The notes under the pieces were generated by a model that ran no database searches, was not told the DNA's origin, and saw nothing but the letters and a program-made list of their open reading frames with translations. Positions 7,266-16,030 of a DNA stretch of 48,450 nt are shown in pieces. Both the position numbers and the translations under genes were made by a program. This DNA comes from Candidatus Omnitrophota bacterium (GTDB lineage Bacteria > Omnitrophota > Gorgyraeia > Gygaellales > JAMWDD01): the NCBI GenBank assembly GCA_028717645.1, contig JAQUNK010000008.1:1-48450 (forward strand), given 5' to 3'. How positions within the stretch are numbered: position 1 is the first letter of the stretch; each line of letters begins with the position of its first letter.

Positions 7266-9185
7266 ATGCCACAATACGAATTAAATATAAACGATTATCT
7301 ACGTATCGTCCGCAAGAGAAAACTTTCCATTAGTATCACCGTTCTCATCGTTTTGATTTTAAGCTGGGTTTATTTTTCCAGCACAACCCCTGTTTATGAA
7401 GCTAAGGCAACGATCAAGATAGAGGAGCGTAAAACCGTTGCCGGATTGCTTACAGAGTGGATAGTTTATTCTCCCGCCGACGTAATGGAATCACATACCC
7501 GCCTGATCACCAGTTTTCCGGTAATGAAAAAGGTGGCTTTAAAATTGGGCATGATAGATGTAAACGCGCCTTTTACGAAAGTCGACACTGCGGTAAGCGA
7601 GTTACAGGGTAATATTTCTACCAAGAAGATCGGTAATACCAATATCATAGAAATTACTGCCACGTCCGGCGAGCCGAAAAAGGCAATGGACCTGGCTAAT
7701 ACGGTCGCCGAGGTCTATATAGAAGAAAATCTACTGGAAAAGAACCAACAGGCGCGCACTACGCGCCAATTCATCGAGGACCAGCTGGCGATACTAGATA
7801 CACGGTTAAAGGATACAGAAGAGAGCTTAAGGCAGTTCGGCAATGACGTCAAGGACATCCGCTTAAGCACGCCGATAGAGAAAAAATTAACGGATCTGGA
7901 ATTCGAACTGGTTACTCTTTCCCAGAGGTATACCGAAAAGCATCCGCAGATAAGGCAGATCAAGGATCAGATAAAAGACCTGGAGGCCCAGCTTAAAGGT
8001 TTTTCAGGAAAGGAGCTGGAATATGCGCGCCTGAACCGCGAGGTGGAGGTCAATCGTAAACTTTACACCTTGCTTAAAGAAAAACTTGAAGAGGCACGTA
8101 TCAGCGAGGCTGAAAAAATCGGCGATGTTTCTCTGGTTGATCCGGCATTTATGCCTTCCGGAGCGGTAAATCAAAATAAAGTACAGGCGATTCTCTTAGG
8201 CGGGTTATTAGGTCTTGTCCTAGGCTTCATCATTGCCTTTGTTTCCGAAAGCCTGGATACTTCCATCGGAACCATAGAAGACGTAGAATCGGTTACTAAG
8301 TTGACTGTTTTAGGCGTTATCCCCTCCATAAAAGGCGAGCCGAAAGAAATAGAGGCCAGAGAAAAAAATATCCTTAATAAGATACTTATTTATCTGTTCC
8401 CCCATAAGAAAACGACCAGGGATGAATATTATGTACGTTTGATAGCGCATTACGAGCCAAAGTCGGTAGTGGCGGAATCATACCGCACTATCAGGACCAA
8501 TATTAGGCTTGGCGCCGGCCGCAAGACCATCCTAATTACTTCTACCGGCCCGCAGGAAGGGAAAACCACTGTCTTGGTGAATTTAGGTTTGGTTATAGCC
8601 CAGACGGGCGCTAAAACACTTTTGGTCTCTACCGATTTACGGCGTCCGGCGATCAACCGGACATTTGGCCTAAAACAGGAACTAGGTTTTGCCGAGGTAG
8701 TAACCAAGGCGGCTAAATTAGACGATGCTCTTTTAAATATATCGGATATTATGTTGGGAGATAGTGGGCTGGATAAGGTGATGCATACGCCGGGCATGGA
8801 TAATATCTGGATCCTTCCTTCGGGCCGTATACCTACCAATCCGGCGGAACTCCTTGAATCCAAGGAAACAGACAATTTGATCAGTGAACTTAAGCAAAGA
8901 TTCGATTTTATTCTTTTTGATTCTCCGCCGGTCCTTCCCGTGACGGACGCCGCGTTGCTCGCGCCCAGGGTCGACGGCGTGATCATCGTTTATGAAGCCG
9001 GTAGGACCGCCAGGGAAGCGCTCTTAAGGGCCAAGGTGCAGATCGAATCAACCGGTGCCAAGGTCTTGGGGGTAGTTTTAAACCATATCCGCTCAAGTAC
9101 CGGTTCGCTGTCGGGATACCCTTATTATTATCAATACAAAAAGTATTATACTGATGAGTCAGAAAAAGAAAAAAAGAAAAGTTGA
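7266..9185 (+). CDS. Wzc-like polysaccharide co-polymerase and tyrosine autokinase
   Basis: A 639-residue fusion. The first 330 residues are a Wzz chain-length domain with membrane segments near 20-37 and 308-326 and a periplasmic coiled coil between. The cytoplasmic part carries ESYRTIRTN (405-413, the RxxR subunit-contact motif), Walker A STGPQEGKTT (426-435), Walker B FILFDSPP (548-555) and a Tyr-rich tail (Y618, 620-622, 624, 627, 628) for autophosphorylation. It would set chain length and gate the OPX channel. In the Walker A' motif LLVSTDLRRP the first of two expected Asp residues is Ser455. A terminator-like hairpin follows the gene. Confidence 0.92.
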   Translation: MPQYELNINDYLRIVRKRKLSISITVLIVLILSWVYFSSTTPVYEAKATIKIEERKTVAGLLTEWIVYSPADVMESHTRLITSFPVMKKVALKLGMIDVNAPFTKVDTAVSELQGNISTKKIGNTNIIEITATSGEPKKAMDLANTVAEVYIEENLLEKNQQARTTRQFIEDQLAILDTRLKDTEESLRQFGNDVKDIRLSTPIEKKLTDLEFELVTLSQRYTEKHPQIRQIKDQIKDLEAQLKGFSGKELEYARLNREVEVNRKLYTLLKEKLEEARISEAEKIGDVSLVDPAFMPSGAVNQNKVQAILLGGLLGLVLGFIIAFVSESLDTSIGTIEDVESVTKLTVLGVIPSIKGEPKEIEAREKNILNKILIYLFPHKKTTRDEYYVRLIAHYEPKSVVAESYRTIRTNIRLGAGRKTILITSTGPQEGKTTVLVNLGLVIAQTGAKTLLVSTDLRRPAINRTFGLKQELGFAEVVTKAAKLDDALLNISDIMLGDSGLDKVMHTPGMDNIWILPSGRIPTNPAELLESKETDNLISELKQRFDFILFDSPPVLPVTDAALLAPRVDGVIIVYEAGRTAREALLRAKVQIESTGAKVLGVVLNHIRSSTGSLSGYPYYYQYKKYYTDESEKEKKKS

Positions 9186-9242
9186 GAGAAGGCTATTTTC
9201 TAAAAAAAAGAGTTAGATTTACTTAAAGCGTGTCAGAGAGCG

Positions 9243-9275
9243 AAAGGGGCTAAAAGAAAATAGCCCCTTTAATTT
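9243..9275 (+). terminator. Terminator-like hairpin after the Wzc-like gene
   Basis: A perfect 10-base stem, AAAGGGGCTA (9243-9252) with TAGCCCCTTT (9261-9270), encloses an 8-base A-rich loop. A short AATTTT tail follows. The tail is weak, so termination may be partial and let the genes after it be transcribed at a lower level. Confidence 0.65.
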
Positions 9276-9289
9276 TACTTATTTTAAAA

Positions 9290-9529
9290 ATGCAATATCT
9301 TATCCTGGCCATTCTTTTATTTTTATTTTATTTCGCGGCAAGATTCATTTTGACCTCAAGAAAGGGTTATAATATCTTTTTAGGCCTCTTGGCTGCGGTC
9401 ATCATATTATTCTGCACGTTGTCCTTTTTTTCTTCTTATTATAAAAAGATGAATGCCCTGGCGGTAATGCTATTGCTGGCGATGGCCCTTATTTTTTATG
9501 TAGTAAGCATCTACAGGCGCATGAAATGA
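9290..9529 (+). CDS. Small three-helix membrane protein
   Basis: A 79-residue protein that is almost all membrane: hydrophobic segments near 2-20, 28-46 and 55-73, with basic residues between them. No family recognised. No Shine-Dalgarno is visible before the ATG, but the stop overlaps the start of the polymerase-like gene (ATGA at 9526), as expected for a real, coupled gene. It may be an accessory subunit of the polymerase or flippase. Confidence 0.6.
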   Translation: MQYLILAILLFLFYFAARFILTSRKGYNIFLGLLAAVIILFCTLSFFSSYYKKMNALAVMLLLAMALIFYVVSIYRRMK

Positions 9530-10878
9530 AAATAATTCCAGAGTATAACCGGCCGATCTTATTTTCCTTCATTCTTTCACTTCTTTTTCTAAGCGGATGC
9601 AATGCTTCTTCCTTGAAGCAGGAAGCGTTATTATTAATCCTCTTGGCAGTAGTTTTATTCTGTATTTCTTTGGTAAAGACGGACCTGGCCATTATCATTC
9701 TCATATTTTCCATGCTTCTTTCTCCGCAATTTAAGACCGGGGGCGACATACCGGGCAGGGCCGTAGTATTAAGGCTGGACGACATATTCTTGATCGTAAT
9801 ATTCTTCGGTTGGCTCGCTAAGATAGCAGTATATAAAGAACTGGCCTTGTTAAAGAATAACTTACTGAATAAACCGATCCTTATTTATATCGGCATAAGC
9901 ATAGTCGCTACCTTGCTTGGGGCCATGCGCCAGGACATTAATTTGAGGCACGGTATTTTTTATCTGTTAAAGTACATTGAATATTTCATACTCTTTTTTA
10001 TGGTAGTGAGTAACCTGCGGGATATGAAGCAGGTAAAAACGTTTATGTTCTTGGTGTTTTTGGTTGCGGCGATCGTCAGTGTCTATGCCTGGACACAGAT
10101 AGGAACCGGCGTAAGGGTGTCAGTGCCTTTTAAAGGAGTGGGAGGTGAGGCAAATACTTTGGCAGGATACCTGCTTTTTATAATGGGATTGGTTTTGGGG
10201 CTGTTATTTTATGCTACTTCCCGTAAAAAGCAGATCCTCCTTTTGTCATTTTTAGGTTTGATGTTCGTGCCTTTTTTGTATAGTTTATCCCGCGGTGCAT
10301 GGCTGGGATTTTTTATTATGGCCGCTGCCTTTATGATCATAAATAAAAAGTCAAGGTTGTACCTGGTCCTGGGAATCGCCGTGTTTCTTATCTTTTCTGC
10401 GCGTATAATTCCTAAGGAAGTGAACGAAAGGGTAAAATCGACGTTCGTCGGTGGAAAGACTTACAGTGTGTTGGGAAAGGATATTACCTTTGACCAATCT
10501 GCTACTGCGCGTATCGAAACCTGGCAGCAGGCCGTGATAAAATGGAAGGACCACCCTTTATTGGGCCAGGGTATACCCGCGGGAACAATTATCGATAATC
10601 AATACGCCAGGATCTTGAGGGAAGTCGGCCTGGCGGGTCTGGTGGTGTTCGCCTGGCTCATAGCGATGGTCTTTAAAGTAAGCTGGCAGGTTTATCAAAG
10701 AAATCAAAACAATAACTTTATTTCTGGTTTAAGCATAGGTTTTATTTGCGCGCTTGTCGGGCTGCTCGTCCAGGCGATTACCGCAGAAACCTTTATTATC
10801 GTGCAGATCATGGAGCCATTCTGGTTCTTGACCGCTATAATTGTATTTTTGTCGCAGGCCAGGCTTCCGGAAAGTTAG
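9526..10878 (+). CDS. O-antigen ligase/polymerase family membrane protein (Wzy/WaaL type)
   Basis: A 450-residue polytopic protein with about eleven or twelve membrane segments. LSRGAWLGFFIM is the RGxW-type motif of the Wzy_C family, and the large periplasmic loop contains TARIETWQQAVIKWKDHPLLGQG, the typical pattern of O-antigen polymerases and ligases. In this locus it would join repeat units in the periplasm. Polymerase is more likely than ligase because the OPX, Wzc and Wzx partners are adjacent, but the two cannot be told apart by sequence. Confidence 0.8.
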   Translation: MKIIPEYNRPILFSFILSLLFLSGCNASSLKQEALLLILLAVVLFCISLVKTDLAIIILIFSMLLSPQFKTGGDIPGRAVVLRLDDIFLIVIFFGWLAKIAVYKELALLKNNLLNKPILIYIGISIVATLLGAMRQDINLRHGIFYLLKYIEYFILFFMVVSNLRDMKQVKTFMFLVFLVAAIVSVYAWTQIGTGVRVSVPFKGVGGEANTLAGYLLFIMGLVLGLLFYATSRKKQILLLSFLGLMFVPFLYSLSRGAWLGFFIMAAAFMIINKKSRLYLVLGIAVFLIFSARIIPKEVNERVKSTFVGGKTYSVLGKDITFDQSATARIETWQQAVIKWKDHPLLGQGIPAGTIIDNQYARILREVGLAGLVVFAWLIAMVFKVSWQVYQRNQNNNFISGLSIGFICALVGLLVQAITAETFIIVQIMEPFWFLTAIIVFLSQARLPES

Positions 10879-10907
10879 GTAAAGATAGGTTATGGGAATA
10901 TTTAGAT

Positions 10908-12437
10908 ATGAATAAAGAGACAAAGGCCGGATACGGCCTGTCTTTAAAGATTATTACTAATGTTGCCTGGAATTTCTTCGGCCAGATCGTTTTATTGATC
11001 GCGGCTTTATGCGTCACGCCTTTCATCGTCCACCGCTTGAATGTCAACCTCTACGGAATTTACTCTCTTATTGGGATAATTATCGGTTATTTTTCTTTCC
11101 TGCAGTTTGGCCTGGGGACAGCGATGGTGAAATATGTCTCCGAGAGCATAGCCAAGGCGGATAATGAGAAAATAAGAAGATTATTCTGGTCCTGTTTTTT
11201 TACCTATTTTTTTATGGGTATTTTAGGGACTGCGATTATTGCTTTTTCAGCTGCCCCGATCGTAGAAAAAATACTTAAGATACAGCCGGATCTTACCGCT
11301 ACGGCGATCGATGCCGTCAGGATCGGCTCTTTGGGATTCCTGCTTTCTATGCTCCTGGGGGTAATGAGCGGCGTGATCCAGGCAGTCGGAAGGTTCGACA
11401 TACTGAACCGCGTGGGGATTTTTTTGGGGGTAGCGCAATTGATTTTAGCCGCAGGACTCCTTAAATTGGGTTATTCCTTAAGGGAGGTGATCATCTCCAA
11501 CGTAGCTGTCCAGGCCTGGGGTATTTATATCTATTGGATAGCGACCGTCAGGCTCTTACCTTTCTTAAGCAGGCCGGTATGGGATAGAGCGAGTCTGGTT
11601 ACTTTATTTAAGTTCGGCGGGTTCGTGACAATATCGGGTGTTACTGCGCCTATATTAATAAACATCGAGAAGATATTCCTTACATCGCTGCGTTCTTTGG
11701 CCGCGCTTACTTATTATGCCATTCCTTTCGGCCTGATGGATAGGCTTACCGTCATCCGTTCTGCTTTTTCTTCTGTGCTCCTACCGGTTTTCAGTTCTTT
11801 AGACGGTTCAAGCGAAGAGCGGATGAATAAGGAACTGCATTTAAGGAGCGTTCTTTACATTTTTTTTCTTTATCTGTTTTTCGTTTTATTTTTTACCATA
11901 TTCGCAAAACCATTTCTTGCTTGGTGGGTAGGAGAATCTTTTATCCGTAATTCCGCGTCGATCCTGGTAGTGCTTTCATTGGCCGGTTTGGTCAACGCCC
12001 TGGCAGCACCTTCTCTGAACGCCCTGCAAGGGAAGGGTAAGCCCCACATACCCGCCATATTCCATACTGTTGAAACGATAATTTATATTCCCGTAGGATT
12101 TTTTCTGATCAAGAAATTCGGCGGATTAGGTGCGGCCTTCGCCTGGTTCCTCAGGGTTTTCTTCGATACACTTCTTTTACATAAGGCAACCTGCGACCTC
12201 TTGGGTGTGAATATTTTTTCCTGGTACCGGGAACTGATGTATCAGGCGGCGATACCTACTTTAGTGTGCGGTTTATTGTTTTATTTCCTGAAAGCCATGA
12301 ATATGCCTTTTTTCTCGTTAGCCAATATTTGCGGGTTTTTTATTGCCTTTCTTTTGTATTCTTATTCTGTCTGGAGGTGGGGTTTGGATAATATTGCAAG
12401 AGTAAAGATTGGGCAGTATCTAAGCGGGCTGTTTTAA
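10908..12437 (+). CDS. Polysaccharide flippase, Wzx/MATE-like
   Basis: About 509 residues with some twelve to fourteen membrane helices. NVAWNFFGQIVLLIAALCVTP opens the protein and FVTISGVTAPILINIEKIFL lies mid-protein, matching polysaccharide transport (MOP superfamily) flippases. It would move lipid-linked repeat units across the inner membrane. The frame is open back to 10746, but that extension overlaps the polymerase gene and lacks membrane character, so I chose ATG 10908, which is preceded by GGGAA (10894-10898). Confidence 0.85.
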   Translation: MNKETKAGYGLSLKIITNVAWNFFGQIVLLIAALCVTPFIVHRLNVNLYGIYSLIGIIIGYFSFLQFGLGTAMVKYVSESIAKADNEKIRRLFWSCFFTYFFMGILGTAIIAFSAAPIVEKILKIQPDLTATAIDAVRIGSLGFLLSMLLGVMSGVIQAVGRFDILNRVGIFLGVAQLILAAGLLKLGYSLREVIISNVAVQAWGIYIYWIATVRLLPFLSRPVWDRASLVTLFKFGGFVTISGVTAPILINIEKIFLTSLRSLAALTYYAIPFGLMDRLTVIRSAFSSVLLPVFSSLDGSSEERMNKELHLRSVLYIFFLYLFFVLFFTIFAKPFLAWWVGESFIRNSASILVVLSLAGLVNALAAPSLNALQGKGKPHIPAIFHTVETIIYIPVGFFLIKKFGGLGAAFAWFLRVFFDTLLLHKATCDLLGVNIFSWYRELMYQAAIPTLVCGLLFYFLKAMNMPFFSLANICGFFIAFLLYSYSVWRWGLDNIARVKIGQYLSGLF

Positions 12438-12456
12438 CCACAAAGGAGCCATCCTT

Positions 12457-13056
12457 ATGAAGAAGAATTTATTAAAATTATTCGGTAAAAAATTATTTTG
12501 CGTTTTCCGCCGGTTGCGTTCCTTCGGAGAAGATACGTATGTTTCTCCCTTGGCAGAACTTGTTTATCCGCAGGGGATAACCCTGGGGAAGGGAGTAGTT
12601 TTGGAAAGGCACTCCCGCGTTTTGGCCAATGGTAAAGATGCCTCGGTTGAAATAGGGGATTTTACCACGTTGTCTCCGTATGCTCTATTAAAGTCAGATG
12701 GCGGGTCTATTAGGCTGGGTAAATATGTTTCTATCCATGATTATTGTGTTTTATATGGCTATGGGGGGATCACCATCGGTAACGATGTGCATATTGCCGC
12801 GCATACTGTCATGGTTGCCTCGGAACACAAATACGAGAAATTAGGTTCTCCCGATTTCAGCATCGATATGGAAGGTAAGGGGATAAAGATCGAGGATAAC
12901 GTCTGGATAGGCGCGCGCGCGGTAATATTAGACGGTGTAACTATTGGTACGCACGCGGTTATTGGGGCGGGTGCGGTAGTGACCAAAGACATACCCGCTT
13001 ATTCATTGGCGTTGGGTGTACCGGCGAGGATAGCCAAGGACTTGAGAGTAAAATGA
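12457..13056 (+). CDS. Hexapeptide-repeat acyltransferase (WcaF/LbH type)
   Basis: A 199-residue protein of left-handed beta-helix repeats: ITLGKGVVLE, VEIGDFTTLS, ITIGNDVHIAAHTVMVASEH and IGARAVILDGVTIGTHAVIGAGAVV, ending ALGVPARIAKD. This is the pattern of O-acetyltransferases acting on sugars, with His in ASEHKY as the likely catalytic base. AAGGAG (12442 onward) gives a good ribosome site. It overlaps the next gene by 4 bases. It probably acetylates the polysaccharide or a precursor. Confidence 0.85.
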   Translation: MKKNLLKLFGKKLFCVFRRLRSFGEDTYVSPLAELVYPQGITLGKGVVLERHSRVLANGKDASVEIGDFTTLSPYALLKSDGGSIRLGKYVSIHDYCVLYGYGGITIGNDVHIAAHTVMVASEHKYEKLGSPDFSIDMEGKGIKIEDNVWIGARAVILDGVTIGTHAVIGAGAVVTKDIPAYSLALGVPARIAKDLRVK

Positions 13057-14123
13057 AAATACTGTTGGCGGCCCCGCAGGATAAAACAGTACTGGGTGTG
13101 GTCGCAAGCCATTGTAAAAAGGCATTAGAAGAACTGGGTAATGAAGTCAGCGTCTTTGATTTCAGGCGGCACCCTTATGCGGAAAACTGGCCGGTGAAAA
13201 CATTGAAGAACATGATCAGGCCGTTTTTTCCGCGTTTGCCTTCTCCTTACGAGCAGCCGGCTATAAAAGCATCAACAGATAAGAAGATCAACACCTTATT
13301 GTATGGGAAGGCCGCTTCTTTTAAACCGGACCTGTTGCTTGTCCTCTGTGGAGAAAATATTTCTTCTGAAACTATCTTGCGGTTAAAGCATGATTTGGGG
13401 ATAACTTCAGCCAATTGGTTCCATGATACGCTGCTTTCCGAAGCTAGGCAGGAATTGATCTTTTCGGTCCTGCCTGTTTACGACTATCTTTTTATAGTGG
13501 ATGATGAGGAGGTCCTGAAACAGATTAACGTAAATTTCAGGCGCGTCAGTACTTTACCTTTGGCTTGTGATCCCGCTATCCATAAACACCTGGATTTATC
13601 TATTGCGGATATCCGGACATATGGCAGTGATGTGGCCTTTGTTGGGACGCTTACCCCGGAAAGAGAAAGTATTTTAGAGTCTCTTGCTGAATTCGATTTG
13701 AAGATCTGGGGGATCTGGGCAAAAAAATCCAAGCGCCTGGCTAAATGCTATCAAAGGCAGAATATTTCTTCGTTTGAGGCGGCGAAGGTTTATAACGCTG
13801 CGAAAATAGTTATCGATATACATACCCTGTTCGGGCGGGTGAACAAAATTTTTAACGTTACCCCGCGCGTATTCGAGGTCCCGGCATCAGGAGGGTTTCT
13901 TCTGACTAATGATTGCGTACAGGTAAGAGACTTTTATAATGTCCCGCAGGAAATGGTTGTCTATGGCAATATTAGTGAACTGAAAGAGATGATTAGATAT
14001 TATTTGGGGCATCCTGAAGAACGCGCAGCAATTGTTTCCGGAGCCAAGGCAAGGGTAAAGAGAGAGCATACATACCTGAACCGGATGAGGTCCTTATTGG
14101 ATACCATTAAGGGAAGGTCATAA
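13053..14123 (+). CDS. CgeB-like glycosyltransferase
   Basis: A 356-residue GT-B-fold protein. It has CgeB-family features: LLLVLCGENI, a DYLFIVDDEE segment, DVAFVGTLTPERESIL opening the C-terminal domain, and PRVFEVPASGGFLLTND near the end, corresponding to the 'Glyco_trans_1_2' sugar-nucleotide site. In other bacteria such proteins decorate spore coats or polysaccharides. Here it is one of at least seven glycosyltransferases of the locus. Confidence 0.8.
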   Translation: MKILLAAPQDKTVLGVVASHCKKALEELGNEVSVFDFRRHPYAENWPVKTLKNMIRPFFPRLPSPYEQPAIKASTDKKINTLLYGKAASFKPDLLLVLCGENISSETILRLKHDLGITSANWFHDTLLSEARQELIFSVLPVYDYLFIVDDEEVLKQINVNFRRVSTLPLACDPAIHKHLDLSIADIRTYGSDVAFVGTLTPERESILESLAEFDLKIWGIWAKKSKRLAKCYQRQNISSFEAAKVYNAAKIVIDIHTLFGRVNKIFNVTPRVFEVPASGGFLLTNDCVQVRDFYNVPQEMVVYGNISELKEMIRYYLGHPEERAAIVSGAKARVKREHTYLNRMRSLLDTIKGRS

Positions 14124-14126
14124 CTA

Positions 14127-15269
14127 ATGAAATTCAATATTCTTTATTTGCATGAAACAGCGCGGTTTAGCGGAGCGGAAGAAAGCCTTTTTAATTTGTC
14201 CCGTTTCTTAAATAAGGAAAAGTTCGAGCCGTGTTTTATTTTACCCGAAGAAGGCCTATTCAAGAAGAAGCTTGAGGGCTCAGGCAGCAAGGTTTTTATC
14301 GTTACTTTGCCTCGGATCAGATGTTTAAAAGGAGTTTTCGCTTCGGCCAAAAAGATACTTGCGATTTCAAGAGAGAATTGGATCAGCCTGATGCATACGA
14401 ATTCTATCCGTACGCATATTTATGGCGCATATGTCGCGAAGAAATTAAAGATCCCCCTTGTTTGGCATGAAAGGAACCTTATTTTTTCTGATCTTATCGA
14501 TCTAGACAGGATATTTTCTTCTTTAGCCGACGCCATTATTTGTAATTCTTTTGCCGTTGCCAAAAGATTTATGAAAAAGGGTGCCTTGCCTGCTAAGGTT
14601 AAGGTTGTCTACAACGGTGTTGATACAGGGCGGTTCCACGCCGGCATAGATGGTAACAGCGTCAGGGTTGAATTTGGGATCAGCAAAGAAAAAATAGTGG
14701 TGGGTATTGCAGGGCACCTGGGCAAGAGAAAAGGCATTGAAGGATTTCTTCAGGCGGCAAAAATTATTTCAGAAAGGTTCGATAGCGCAGAAGATAAATT
14801 CAGGTTCCTTATCGCCGGTGCGGATGTTTTTGGTAAGGGCATAGGCCGGATCGAACATTTAAAAAGAATGGCGAAAAAATACGGCATAGATAAAAAAGTT
14901 ATTTTTACCGGTTTTCGTAGCGATATGCCCCAGGTATATGCGGCAATGGATATCCTGGTTTCGGTTTCTTTGCTCGAGGCCTGCGGCCGCAGCATATTAG
15001 AAGCGATGGCCACGGGTAAGCCGGTAGTGGCAGCGGACAGCGGAGGGAATCCCGAGCTGGTTAAGGATGGTATCAGTGGTTTATTATTTTCTCCGCGTGA
15101 TCCCGGGACATTGACCGAGGCAATTATGAAGCTGGCCCGAGACAGGCGAATGGCAGAACAAATGGGCAGCAGTGGCCGTAGGATCGTAGAAGAGAAATTT
15201 ACCATCCAGAAGAACGCGGAAAAAATCGAGGCAGTATATCAGGAATTACTGAACAAACATGCAGCCTAA
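14127..15269 (+). CDS. GT4-family glycosyltransferase
   Basis: A 380-residue GT-B enzyme. The N-terminal domain has ETARFSGAEESLFNLSRFL; the donor domain has IAGHLGKRKGIEGFLQAA, FTGFRSDMPQVYAAMDILV and the E-x7-E motif EACGRSILE followed by AMATGKPVVAADSGGNPE. Retaining GT4 enzymes use nucleotide sugars. It ends in-frame overlap with the next gene by 11 bases. Confidence 0.88.
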   Translation: MKFNILYLHETARFSGAEESLFNLSRFLNKEKFEPCFILPEEGLFKKKLEGSGSKVFIVTLPRIRCLKGVFASAKKILAISRENWISLMHTNSIRTHIYGAYVAKKLKIPLVWHERNLIFSDLIDLDRIFSSLADAIICNSFAVAKRFMKKGALPAKVKVVYNGVDTGRFHAGIDGNSVRVEFGISKEKIVVGIAGHLGKRKGIEGFLQAAKIISERFDSAEDKFRFLIAGADVFGKGIGRIEHLKRMAKKYGIDKKVIFTGFRSDMPQVYAAMDILVSVSLLEACGRSILEAMATGKPVVAADSGGNPELVKDGISGLLFSPRDPGTLTEAIMKLARDRRMAEQMGSSGRRIVEEKFTIQKNAEKIEAVYQELLNKHAA

Positions 15270-16020
15270 AATATCCGTAGTGACCTTGACTAAAGATGAA
15301 GCGGGTAATATCCGCAGGTGCTTAGAAAGCGTAAAATGGGCGGATGAGATCATTATTGTTGATGATGCCAGCCATGACGATACCATTAAGATCTGCCGTG
15401 AATTCACCGATAAAATATTCCAGAATAAAATGGAAAGTTTCAGTGAACAAAGGAAATTTGGCATAGCTAAGGCCAGAGGAGAATGGATCTTAATATTAGA
15501 TGCCGATGAAGAAATTCCGGTTGAATTGGGAAAGGAGATCCGGGAGACGGTTAATAGCGATCCTGCCTATGATGGCTTTTATATCTGGCAGAAGTGTTTT
15601 TATCTGGGGAAATGGATCCGGCACTGCAATTGGTATCTTCCTGTAATAAAGTTGATTAGAAAGGACAAGCTCGGTTTTGATTCAAAAAGGGTACACGAGA
15701 AAATCATTACTTCCGCAAGGCTGGGGTATCTAAATAATCCTTTTCTGCACTACTCTTATTCTAGCATCGAGCAGCATTTGAAGAAAATGAATTTTTATAC
15801 TTCTCTTGCGGCAAAAGACTTATTCGCACAGGGAGTAAGAGTGCACCCTTATAATATGGGGTGGTATTTTGTTATCCGGCCGGTGCTTGTTTTTCTGCGC
15901 AAATATTTTCTGATGCGGGGATTCCTTGATGGGGCGGAGGGGTTATCGATCAGCGTTTTTACCGGTATTGTAAACTTTATAAATTATGTCAAGCTTTGGG
16001 AATTACAAAAAAATAAATGA
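15259..16020 (+). CDS. GT2-family glycosyltransferase, WaaE/KdtX-like
   Basis: A 253-residue GT-A enzyme. ISVVTLTKDEAGNIRRCLES, the nucleotide-binding DDASHDDT and metal-binding DADEE are in the order of the small GT2 enzymes that add glucose to lipopolysaccharide inner core (WaaE/KdtX). HCNWYLPVIKLIRKDKLGF and KRVHEKII continue the match. It may add a sugar to the repeat unit or to lipid A core. Confidence 0.87.
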   Translation: MQPKISVVTLTKDEAGNIRRCLESVKWADEIIIVDDASHDDTIKICREFTDKIFQNKMESFSEQRKFGIAKARGEWILILDADEEIPVELGKEIRETVNSDPAYDGFYIWQKCFYLGKWIRHCNWYLPVIKLIRKDKLGFDSKRVHEKIITSARLGYLNNPFLHYSYSSIEQHLKKMNFYTSLAAKDLFAQGVRVHPYNMGWYFVIRPVLVFLRKYFLMRGFLDGAEGLSISVFTGIVNFINYVKLWELQKNK

Positions 16021-16030
16021 AGCCAATCAT

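Noticed and set aside
8450-8986. Minus-strand frame within the Wzc-like gene
   Set aside because: It lies entirely opposite the kinase domain and has no start signal or recognisable motif.
10746-10907. N-terminal extension of the flippase
   Set aside because: It overlaps the polymerase gene for more than 130 bases and is polar and Arg-rich; ATG 10908 begins the membrane-protein sequence.
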